A stretch of DNA of 7,613 nt from Nanobdellota archaeon (GTDB lineage Archaea; Nanobdellota; Nanobdellia; Pacearchaeales; GW2011-AR1), in assembly GCA_018816205.1 (NCBI GenBank), contig JAHIWJ010000222.1:1-7613 (forward strand). Reading direction: 5' to 3'. The notes under the pieces were generated by a model. It was not told the origin of the DNA, searched no databases, and saw only the letters and a program-made list of their open reading frames with translations. Every line of letters starts with the position of its first letter. The first letter of the stretch is position 1. Shown here piece after piece: positions 1-3,787 of the stretch. The translations under genes and the position numbers were made by a program.

Positions 1-87
1 TATTCTAATCCTCGAGAAGATAGAAGACCTGTTCCTGTTTGGGAAGTGCCTAATTATCAAACAGAGAGAATTCAAAATGACAAATAG
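1..87 (+). CDS. C-terminal tail of an unidentified protein (partial)
   Basis: Frame 1 is open from the window edge to a TAG at 85-87 and reads 28 residues, YSNPREDRRPVPVWEVPNYQ followed by TERIQNDK. Nothing in this tail identifies a family; it is polar and rich in Pro and Arg. It overlaps the next ORF, which starts at ATG 77, by 11 nt in another frame. That is the usual arrangement of translationally coupled genes in one transcript and is the main reason to believe this frame is coding. The start and the rest of the gene lie outside the window. Confidence 0.5.
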   Translation, partial: YSNPREDRRPVPVWEVPNYQTERIQNDK

Positions 88-424
88 AATAATACCAGAG
101 AAATTGAAGGAATGGTATTACAGAGCTAGATTTAGACATGCAAAAATGATGAACAACCGTGCGCTAAACGCTGCCTGTGATTTGATAAGAAAGCGTGATA
201 ATCTGCGTTTTCCTGACTGTTATGTACAGGACTCTTCTGGGTGGGCGTGTAAAAATTATGATGGAGTAGACGAATGGCTTTTGGAAAGAGCAGAGTTTAT
301 GGGAAGAATTCGTGAGTGGCAAAGAAGAATGAGTTATTGGGACAAAAGAGAAGGTTTTTATCGAGACAGACTGACACAATTACGAATAAAACAACTGGAA
401 AATGTAAGGTTCATAACACGTTGA
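77..424 (+). CDS. Hypothetical basic, Trp/Arg-rich protein, 115 aa
   Basis: I do not recognise the family. The protein is soluble-looking, with no signal peptide or membrane segment, strongly basic, and rich in aromatic residues (W13, W56, W67, W81, W88 and several Tyr). Three Cys (34, 48, 58) do not form an obvious metal motif. The C-terminal half (about 65-110) is a run of charged residues compatible with long amphipathic helices, such as the segment EFMGRIREWQRRMSYWDKRE. The start at ATG 77 overlaps the stop of the preceding frame, and the upstream GAGAG is a weak ribosome site, so translation may be coupled. Its TGA (422-424) directly abuts the glyS stop codon (425-427) on the other strand. 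Nucleic-acid binding is possible from the charge, but this is a guess. Confidence 0.6.
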   Translation: MTNRIIPEKLKEWYYRARFRHAKMMNNRALNAACDLIRKRDNLRFPDCYVQDSSGWACKNYDGVDEWLLERAEFMGRIREWQRRMSYWDKREGFYRDRLTQLRIKQLENVRFITR

Positions 425-1954
425 TTACTTTACAACTTTTCCTGCAAGTTCGAATTCGATGTCTCCGTTAATAAGCTGGCGGATGACATGACGAAGGTTT
501 GCGATTGGGACGCGGATTTGTTTTTCTGTGTCGCGGTCGCGGATTGTGACGTCGTTTTTTTCTATTGAGTCGAAGTCAATTGTGATTGCTAATGGAGTTC
601 CTTGGGTTGAACTTCGGAGATAGCGTCTGCCTATTGAACCAGATTCATCGTAGTCGACTATGAAATCTCTTTCTAATTCTTCCTTGATGTCGAGGGCAAT
701 TTTGAAGAGTTCTGGTTTTTTTATTAACGGAAAGATTGAAACGTCGATTGGAGCCATATGATATGGAATTGAGAAAGTAGTTTTGCCTTCGCCTTCTGCT
801 TTTTTTTCGTAGAATAAATCTATTAGTGCGTAGGTTGGGCGGTCACTTCCAAATGCGATTTCTAGGACGTGAGGGACGAATGTTCTGCCGTCTTCGGTTT
901 TGAACTCGAGTTTCTGGCCTGAGAATTTTGCGTGTTGTTTTAGGTCATAGTCTGTTCGATCGTGGACGCCGCACATTTCGAACCAGCCATAGTTTTCGAG
1001 TTTGACTTCTATGTCCCACGCATCTTCAGCGTAAAATGCTTTTTCGTCTGGATGGTGCTGTCGGAGTCTGATTTTTTCTTTTGGAATTCCGAAGTTGACG
1101 AACTGCATGTAGGCAAGGTAGATGCACCAGCCGTAGGCTTGAGAGTTTATGAATTTCTTTTTTAGAGCCTGCTCAACGGAAGCAGGTTTTATTTCGGCGT
1201 TTTTTTCTTGGCTCTTGTAGTCCCAGAATGGGAGGATTTCTTTTTTTATGGTTTCGTATTTTTCCCAAGAGTTTTTTGTTTTTGGGTCAAGAAAGATTTG
1301 GCCTTCGGCTTGGGTGAATTCTCTACCCCTGAGGACGTGTTGTCTTGGGGAGATTTCGTTTCTGTAGGCTTTGCCGATTTGGAAAACTCCGAATGGAAGT
1401 TTTTTTCTGAAATAGGAGATGAACCGAGGGAATGGGAGATAGGTTGTTGTGGCGGTTTCAGGTCTTAACGATGCGTCTTCGCCTGCGATTTTTGTTTTCA
1501 TCATAAGACTTTGGCGGGTAATTTCTTTTTCTAGCGCGCCTTTACAGCTTGGGCAGACGATGTTATTTTTTTCTATGAACTCTAAGATTTTTTTGTCAGA
1601 GAAAGCGTCGGCTGAAATGTCGTGATTTTCTTCTATCAATTTGTCGGCGCGGAAGGTTGATTTGCATTTTGAACATTGAATTATTCTGTCAGAGAAGGTT
1701 TCTAAATGGCCTGAAGCTTTCCAGACGACGTCGGGCAAAATTGTCGGGGCTTCGATTTCTCTTAGGCCTTGGGAATTGAATACTCTTCTTATTGAATTTT
1801 CAACTTTGTTTTTTAGAAGTTTGCCTAATGGGCCGTACTCGTAAAAACCGGCAAAACCGCCGTAAATTTCAGGGGAAGGGCCCCAGACAAGACCTGCTTC
1901 TTTAATGAATGCGAGGAAGTCTTTCTCTGAATTTTCTTTTTGTTGGTTTGACAT
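425..1954 (-). CDS. glyS: Glycyl-tRNA synthetase, archaeal/eukaryotic alpha2 type
   Basis: Class II aminoacyl-tRNA synthetase that charges tRNA-Gly with glycine in the cytoplasm. The 509 residues begin with the family signature GLVWGPSPEIYGGFAGFYEY (21-40), which is typical of single-chain dimeric GlyRS. Motif 1 lies around 45-85 (EAPTILPDVVWKASGH). Two CxxC pairs (C94/C97 and C134/C137) form the zinc-binding insertion. Motif 2 is at 190-220 (FQIGKAYRNE, then LRGREFTQAEGQ), and motif 3 at 361-373 (PHVLEIAFGSDRP). The anticodon-binding domain starts near HMAPIDVSIFP (399-409) and includes DESGSIGRRYLRSSTQGTPL (436-455). It is somewhat shorter than many archaeal homologues but shows no broken motif. 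The start is supported by a TATA box centred about 25 nt upstream, implying a leaderless mRNA. It is convergent with the 77-424 gene. Confidence 0.96.
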   Translation of the reverse strand: MSNQQKENSEKDFLAFIKEAGLVWGPSPEIYGGFAGFYEYGPLGKLLKNKVENSIRRVFNSQGLREIEAPTILPDVVWKASGHLETFSDRIIQCSKCKSTFRADKLIEENHDISADAFSDKKILEFIEKNNIVCPSCKGALEKEITRQSLMMKTKIAGEDASLRPETATTTYLPFPRFISYFRKKLPFGVFQIGKAYRNEISPRQHVLRGREFTQAEGQIFLDPKTKNSWEKYETIKKEILPFWDYKSQEKNAEIKPASVEQALKKKFINSQAYGWCIYLAYMQFVNFGIPKEKIRLRQHHPDEKAFYAEDAWDIEVKLENYGWFEMCGVHDRTDYDLKQHAKFSGQKLEFKTEDGRTFVPHVLEIAFGSDRPTYALIDLFYEKKAEGEGKTTFSIPYHMAPIDVSIFPLIKKPELFKIALDIKEELERDFIVDYDESGSIGRRYLRSSTQGTPLAITIDFDSIEKNDVTIRDRDTEKQIRVPIANLRHVIRQLINGDIEFELAGKVVK

Positions 1955-1973
1955 TCTAGAACTTAGAAATGCC

Positions 1974-1986
1974 CATATTTAAAATT
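1974..1986 (-). promoter_or_regulatory. TATA box of glyS (leaderless)
   Basis: On the minus strand this reads AATTTTAAATATG, an archaeal TATA box centred near 1979. That is about 25 nt before the A of the glyS ATG (1954). TFB/TBP-directed initiation at this spacing would start at or next to the start codon. No Shine-Dalgarno is present in front of the ATG. Confidence 0.6.
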
Positions 1987-2009
1987 AGTGAAAAAAATAA
2001 AGGGTCTGA

Positions 2010-2204
2010 TTAGAAGCCTTTCTTAGCTTCTCCGGCTTTGATTGCCTTGTTTGCGTTCTCTTCAGACATCATTGCACAAACAGTTATGCCTGTTTCAGGG
2101 CATTTTCCTTTTGCGATGTACCCGCCTTTCGATGTTTTTTCGATTACAGGGTTTTGAATGTCTACTTTCTTCTTTGCCTTAACGCTGTATCCTTGAATTG
2201 CCAT
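2010..2204 (-). CDS. DUF5679-like small protein, 64 aa, degenerate zinc ribbon
   Basis: The sequence (GYSVKAKKKVDIQNPVIE, then GGYIAKGKCPETGITVCAMM) follows the layout of DUF5679 proteins as I remember them: a YCVKCKKKV-like start, a glycine turn, then a KGxCPxCG-like knuckle. Here the first CxxC is replaced by S7 and A10 (GYSVKAKKK). The second knuckle keeps C35 and has C43 later instead of a tight CxxC, so a normal four-Cys zinc site cannot form. The C-terminal part (SEENANKAIKAGEAKKGF) is a short helix not seen in the minimal family. Function is unknown; similar small proteins are common in DPANN genomes. The start is fixed by a strong AAAGGAGG. It lies just beyond the end of the tRNA-Cys trailer on the same strand, so read-through transcription is possible. 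Confidence 0.8.
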   Translation of the reverse strand: MAIQGYSVKAKKKVDIQNPVIEKTSKGGYIAKGKCPETGITVCAMMSEENANKAIKAGEAKKGF

Positions 2205-2209
2205 TGCGT

Positions 2210-2217
2210 CCTCCTTT
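2210..2217 (-). promoter_or_regulatory. Strong Shine-Dalgarno of the DUF5679-like gene
   Basis: The minus strand reads AAAGGAGG followed by ACGCA and the ATG, a near-perfect match to the 16S anti-SD at good spacing. This decides the start codon at 2204. Confidence 0.75.
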
Positions 2218-2240
2218 GATAATTTTTTAAGGAAAAAGGG

Positions 2241-2249
2241 GTTATAAAG
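2241..2249 (-). promoter_or_regulatory. TATA box of the DUF5679-like gene
   Basis: The minus strand reads CTTTATAAC, centred near 2245. Initiation about 26 nt downstream (around 2219) would give a short leader just long enough to hold the Shine-Dalgarno at 2210-2217. Confidence 0.5.
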
Positions 2250-2273
2250 TTATTTGTTGTGTGTTTTTGTGAG

Positions 2274-2287
2274 AAAAGCACGGATCC
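2274..2287 (-). repeat. Short second copy of the tRNA-Cys 3' end
   Basis: The plus strand reads AAAAGCACGGATCC. It matches the first 3'-end copy at 2398-2411 in 13 of 14 positions and repeats the last seven acceptor bases (TCCGTGC on the minus strand) of tRNA-Cys. It closes the distal tandem unit and is followed on the minus strand by TTTTCTC, possibly a weak transcription stop. The copy no longer includes the T-loop bases present in the 2400-2420 copy. Confidence 0.65.
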
Positions 2288-2399
2288 GTAGCAAAAACTT
2301 TTTAGAAAAAAGTTTTGGCGCATCAAAAACTTGGATTGGACGCTTCGCGTCTAATTTGCTCTCGCACAAAAGGCGAATACTTGGATTCTGTGAGTCCAA
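2288..2399 (-). ncRNA. Distal structured unit (U1) of the tRNA-Cys trailer
   Basis: Read in the tRNA-Cys direction (minus strand), this unit has hairpin H1 at 2399-2381 (8+3+8 nt, one mismatch). Next is a middle segment with TTCGC/GCGAG around a 7-nt loop (about 2377-2361), then H2 at 2355-2335 built on GACGC-GAA-GCGTC. H3 at 2316-2294 is a perfect 10-bp stem AAAACTTTTT with loop TCT. The same order, loop sequences and H1 size occur in the neighbouring unit U2 with different stem bases. It lies between two copies of the tRNA-Cys 3' end. Whether the RNA is stable is not known; the evidence is structure conservation inside this window only. No protein-coding frame here is convincing. Confidence 0.5.
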
Positions 2400-2420
2400 A
2401 AGCACGGACCCGGGTTCGAA
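2400..2420 (-). repeat. Exact 21-nt copy of the tRNA-Cys 3' end
   Basis: These 21 bases are identical to 2539-2559. That stretch covers the tRNA-Cys T-loop 3' part, T-stem 3' strand, acceptor 3' strand, the discriminator T and one more T. The period to the real gene is 139 bp and to the shorter copy at 2274-2287 is 124 bp. A copy with no 5' partner beside it cannot be a tRNA on its own, but it could pair with the extra 5'-end copy at 2653-2668 in the same transcript. Confidence 0.9.
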
Positions 2421-2538
2421 ATACGACTTCTTTAGAAAAGAAGTTGTATGCATCAAGAAACTATTTTTGGATTGCTTCGCAATCTTGTTTCCCGCAGGTA
2501 CAAAGGGCCGAGTTTAATGATTCTTTCAGAATCATAAC
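2421..2538 (-). ncRNA. Proximal structured unit (U2) of the tRNA-Cys trailer
   Basis: The unit begins right after the mature tRNA-Cys 3' end on the minus strand. H1 (2535-2517) is a perfect 8-bp stem ATGATTCT with loop GAA. The middle segment shares CCCTTTGT and TGCGGGA-like blocks with U1. H2 (2484-2470) is GATTGC-GAA-GCAATC. H3 (2449-2421) is ATAC plus ACTTCTTT, loop TCT, closing to GTAT with one internal mismatch. Compared with U1, the GAA loop of H2, the TCT loop of H3 and the TTGATGC block before H3 are kept, while the stems differ by paired changes. It is followed by the 21-nt tRNA-end copy. It is probably co-transcribed with tRNA-Cys and released by tRNA 3' processing. The function is unknown. 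Confidence 0.5.
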
Positions 2539-2539
2539 A

Positions 2540-2613
2540 AGCACGGACCCGGGTTCGAACCGGGGGAATACTCGGGCTGCAGCCGAGCGCGTTAACCACT
2601 TCGCCATCCGTGC
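2540..2613 (-). tRNA. tRNA-Cys (GCA)
   Basis: The minus strand folds into a full cloverleaf. The acceptor is GCACGGA/TCCGTGC (7 bp), the D-arm is around GCGAAGTGGTTAACGC, and the anticodon arm is CTCGG-CTGCAGC-CCGAG with anticodon GCA (plus-strand 2578-2580). The T-arm CCGGG is formed by CCCGGTTCGAACCCGGG. The discriminator is T (complement of 2540), as expected for cysteine tRNAs. No CCA is encoded. No intron is needed. Parts of both ends are duplicated nearby: the 5' end at 2653-2668 and the 3' end at 2400-2420 and 2274-2287. The likely promoter is the TATA box at 2689-2697, which is positioned for the upstream 5'-end copy rather than for the tRNA itself. Confidence 0.95.
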
Positions 2614-2615
2614 AT
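2600..2615 (-). repeat. 16-nt direct repeat, tRNA-Cys internal copy
   Basis: The minus strand reads ATGCACGGATGGCGAA, the first 14 nt of tRNA-Cys plus two flanking bases. It is identical to 2653-2668, with an offset of 53 bp. The match ends inside the D-stem. Confidence 0.9.
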
Positions 2616-2668
2616 ACAAGGAACTGGCGATTGAGAATGTAAGGCATTCGATTTCGCCATCCGTGCAT
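2614..2668 (-). ncRNA. tRNA-Cys leader: duplicated 5' end and leader hairpin
   Basis: The leader of tRNA-Cys starts with a second copy of its 5' end (2668-2653). This copy is drawn into a hairpin: GGCGA (2658-2654 region) pairs with TCGCC, then after a 4x4 internal loop GAATG pairs with CATTC around CCTTA. The first G of the copied acceptor (2666) sits about 27 nt from the TATA centre, so the primary transcript probably begins with a tRNA 5' end that is not the one used in the mature tRNA. RNase P would have to choose between two identical 5' acceptor strands. Whether the leader RNA persists is unknown. Confidence 0.45.
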
Positions 2669-2688
2669 TCTTTAGGAAAAAGCAAGAG

Positions 2689-2697
2689 TTATTTAAA
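2689..2697 (-). promoter_or_regulatory. TATA box for the tRNA-Cys transcript
   Basis: The minus strand reads TTTAAATAA, centred near 2693. It is about 27 nt before the first base of the duplicated tRNA 5' end (2666) but about 80 nt before the true tRNA-Cys 5' end. It is divergent from the tRNA-Arg promoter. Confidence 0.6.
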
Positions 2698-2721
2698 GAT
2701 ATTGTCTTGTTGATAAATACA

Positions 2722-2730
2722 CTTAAAAAG
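2722..2730 (+). promoter_or_regulatory. Putative TATA box for the tRNA-Arg transcript
   Basis: CTTAAAAAG is centred near 2726 and predicts initiation around 2752, some 9 nt before the tRNA-Arg-like hairpin at 2761. The nearby GATAAATA (2712-2719) is an alternative. Either choice places the hairpin at the 5' end of the tRNA-Arg precursor. Confidence 0.4.
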
Positions 2731-2760
2731 GAACTGTTTTTCTTTATTTGAATAACGAAA

Positions 2761-2819
2761 GGCCTCGTAGCTCTGAAAAACCTCTCTGGGTTTTTCGATC
2801 TAGGGTTTGGGCGAGGCCG
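2761..2819 (+). ncRNA. tRNA-Arg acceptor-stem mimic hairpin in the leader
   Basis: These 59 nt begin with GGCCTCGTAGCTC, identical to the first 13 nt of the tRNA-Arg gene 67 bp downstream, and end with CGAGGCC plus G. The ends form a perfect 7-bp acceptor-like stem with the same G discriminator. Inside, TAGCTC pairs with GATCTA (one mismatch), then GAAAAACC pairs with GGTTTTTC around the loop TCTCTG; a GGGTTTGGG bulge lies on the 3' side. No D-, anticodon or T-arm is present, so this is not a tRNA. The 3' strand differs from that of the tRNA (CGAGGCC instead of CGGGGCC), turning a T-G wobble into a Watson-Crick pair. It could be a decayed tRNA duplicate, a processing substrate or a stable small RNA. 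Confidence 0.6.
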
Positions 2820-2827
2820 AACAAGTT

Positions 2828-2902
2828 GGCCTCGTAGCTCAGTCTGGATAGAGCGACGGACTTCTAATCCGTAGGTCGCAGGTTCAAATCCTGTCGGGGC
2901 CG
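2828..2902 (+). tRNA. tRNA-Arg (UCU)
   Basis: A full cloverleaf is visible. The acceptor is GGCCTCG/CGGGGCC with one wobble, the D-arm starts GCTC and closes GAGC, and the anticodon arm is ACGGA-CTTCTAA-TCCGT with anticodon TCT at 2863-2865. The T-arm is CAGG-TTCAAAT-CCTG. The discriminator is G2902 and no CCA is encoded. It reads AGA and AGG codons. Its first 13 nt are duplicated at 2761-2773. Confidence 0.95.
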
Positions 2903-2938
2903 CTCTTAGTGGTTGCCTTGGATACTCGCGCCAGAAAG

Positions 2939-2946
2939 TTTTAAAA
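2939..2946 (+). promoter_or_regulatory. TATA box of rpoL (leaderless)
   Basis: TTTTAAAA is centred about 26 nt before the rpoL ATG at 2969. No Shine-Dalgarno precedes the ATG, so transcription probably starts at the start codon. Confidence 0.6.
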
Positions 2947-2968
2947 ACCACCTTGAAGAGTAATAAAC

Positions 2969-3217
2969 ATGGAAATTGAAGTTGTAAAATTCGAGAAAGA
3001 CGATGTGGAAGTGAAAACGAATGATGTTACCCTTGTTGAGATATTAAGAGTTTATTTGAATAAAGAAGGGGTTGACTTCGCTGCCTGGAGGAGAGAACAC
3101 CCTGACAGGCCAGTCATCATGAAAATTCAGAGCAAGGACGTCAGGAAGGATGTTTCTAATGCCGTTAAGGCGATTAAGAAGGATCTTGATTCTGTTGTAA
3201 AGATTGTTAAGAAATAA
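2969..3217 (+). CDS. rpoL: DNA-directed RNA polymerase subunit L (Rpo11)
   Basis: Small subunit of archaeal RNA polymerase, counterpart of eukaryotic Rpb11. It dimerises with subunit D (Rpo3) to form the assembly platform equivalent to the bacterial alpha dimer. The 82 residues begin MEIEVVKFEKDDVEVKTND as in family members. They continue with the helix DVTLVEILRVYLNK (19-32; usually HTLxNLLRxxL), the block VDFAAWRREHPDRPVIMKIQ (35-54), which matches the family VxFASYxxxHPL strand pair, and a C-terminal helix (57-82) rich in Lys. The length is at the short end of the family's normal range. The usual glycine-rich loop before the terminal helix is reduced to SKD. It lies downstream of tRNA-Arg and 49 bp upstream of the small membrane protein gene. 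Confidence 0.88.
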   Translation: MEIEVVKFEKDDVEVKTNDVTLVEILRVYLNKEGVDFAAWRREHPDRPVIMKIQSKDVRKDVSNAVKAIKKDLDSVVKIVKK

Positions 3218-3255
3218 TTAGGAATCCTTAAAAACGAGCGTTGATTTATTTTTGT

Positions 3256-3262
3256 GGAGGTG
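3256..3262 (+). promoter_or_regulatory. Strong Shine-Dalgarno of small membrane protein A
   Basis: GGAGGTG, with its first G 11 nt before ATG 3267. The A-tract TTAAAAA at 3228-3234 is centred 25 nt further upstream, which is the spacing also found at the paralogue. Confidence 0.7.
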
Positions 3263-3266
3263 AAAA

Positions 3267-3470
3267 ATGACTTGTTCAAATTGGATCTTGACGGTGCTTG
3301 CGGTCGTGATCTTTATGTTCACGATGTGGCCTGAAGCTATTGGCACGATGGCTGCAAAATGGGTTGTTGGAATTGCGGCAATCGTCATCTTGATTGTTGC
3401 GTGGACGGGTGTTGATTGCAAATATTGTGAAAAGATGCCCAAAGCTGAGTCTAAGAAGAAGAGGAAGTAA
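3267..3470 (+). CDS. Small two-helix membrane protein A, 67 aa
   Basis: No known family recognised. Two hydrophobic segments (about 7-20 and 32-48) are joined by a short loop containing WPEAIGTMAAKW. A CxxC (C51-C54, CKYC) follows the second helix, and the tail is Lys/Arg-rich (ESKKKRK). A Cys also sits at position 3. By the positive-inside rule, both ends are probably cytoplasmic, so the CxxC would be on the cytoplasmic face and could bind metal or be redox active; that is inference. The protein has the same length and layout as the product of 3540-3743, and the two share the core KWV..IAAIV. The start is set by GGAGGTG. It may share the rpoL transcript or use its own A/T box. Confidence 0.8.
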   Translation: MTCSNWILTVLAVVIFMFTMWPEAIGTMAAKWVVGIAAIVILIVAWTGVDCKYCEKMPKAESKKKRK

Positions 3471-3475
3471 ATCGG

Positions 3476-3503
3476 AATTTGTTTTATTTTTTAATTAGTT
3501 TTA
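3476..3503 (+). terminator. T-rich tract, possible archaeal terminator
   Basis: T-runs (GTTTTATTTTTTAATTAG) on the coding strand lie directly after membrane protein A. Archaeal polymerase can stop at such U-tracts without a hairpin. The tract merges with the TATA box of the next gene. Confidence 0.35.
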
Positions 3504-3507
3504 TATA
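3500..3507 (+). promoter_or_regulatory. TATA box of small membrane protein B
   Basis: TTTATATA is centred near 3504, 25 nt before the first G of the Shine-Dalgarno. The predicted leader is therefore only about 11-13 nt and consists almost entirely of the Shine-Dalgarno. Confidence 0.5.
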
Positions 3508-3528
3508 CTGAGAATTTGTTGTTTAGTT

Positions 3529-3535
3529 GGAGGTG
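3529..3535 (+). promoter_or_regulatory. Shine-Dalgarno that fixes the start of membrane protein B
   Basis: GGAGGTG, with its first G 11 nt before ATG 3540. It favours that ATG over the in-frame upstream TTG at 3516, which would also lie upstream of the expected transcription start. Confidence 0.7.
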
Positions 3536-3539
3536 TAAG

Positions 3540-3743
3540 ATGTGTAAAAGTTGGTGTGAATTTATCATCGGGCTTGTCATTGCGCTGATTGCGCTGTTTG
3601 CCTGGGACTGGATGTACTCCAAGTGGGTGATTGTGATTGCTGCGATAGTCTTGATAATTCACTCTTTCATGTGCAAGAGTTGCTTTGCTGGGCATTATAT
3701 GGCAATGAAAGAGCAGAAAACCGAAACTAAAAAGAAGAAGTAG
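3540..3743 (+). CDS. Small two-helix membrane protein B, 67 aa, paralogue of A
   Basis: From ATG 3540 the protein has 67 residues, exactly as many as protein A. It has two hydrophobic segments (about 8-22 and 29-43), Cys at 2 and 6 (MCKSWC), the core SKWVIVIAAIVLII, a CxxC at C45-C48 (CKSC) just after the second helix, and a Lys tail (TETKKKK). Alignment with A shows the conserved KWV..IAAIV and CKxC elements but little else, so the duplication is old. The family is unknown to me. The Cys pairs near the membrane suggest metal binding or disulfide chemistry. A frame from TTG 3516 would add 8 residues translated through the Shine-Dalgarno and is unlikely. Confidence 0.8.
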   Translation: MCKSWCEFIIGLVIALIALFAWDWMYSKWVIVIAAIVLIIHSFMCKSCFAGHYMAMKEQKTETKKKK

Positions 3744-3756
3744 TTTTGACTAATTA

Positions 3757-3769
3757 ATTTTATATATTT
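3757..3769 (+). promoter_or_regulatory. TATA box of radB (leaderless)
   Basis: ATTTTATATATTT is centred near 3763, about 25 nt before ATG 3788. No Shine-Dalgarno is present. The spacing supports ATG 3788 and rules against the in-frame TTG at 3776. Confidence 0.6.
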
Positions 3770-3787
3770 GATTTATTGTTTGTTTTG

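Noticed and set aside
962..1468. Plus-strand frames inside glyS
   Set aside because: They are antisense shadows of a well-conserved synthetase and have Phe/Val-rich compositions typical of reverse-frame translation.
2361..2377. An anticodon-arm-like hairpin with a 7-nt loop in U1, hinting at a tRNA
   Set aside because: There is no matching acceptor 5' strand, D-arm or full T-arm around it, so a cloverleaf cannot be built.
2274..2559. CRISPR array from the regular repeats
   Set aside because: Repeats of tRNA-end sequence are spaced 124-139 bp, only two or three in number, and the intervals are themselves similar, unlike CRISPR spacers.
2274..2668. Prophage or integrative element with attL/attR at tRNA-Cys
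   Set aside because: The copies are real, but only about 100-120 bp separates them and the window has no integrase or cargo gene. A mini-element remains possible and is covered in the findings.
2540..2668. Split or permuted tRNA-Cys made from the separated end copies
   Set aside because: The gene at 2540-2613 is already a complete cloverleaf and needs no trans-splicing or permutation.
2250..2951. Several overlapping frames of 68-132 codons on both strands
   Set aside because: They run through the tRNA genes and the structured repeats; the open frames come from GC-rich tRNA sequence and repeated hairpins, and none has a fitting start context.
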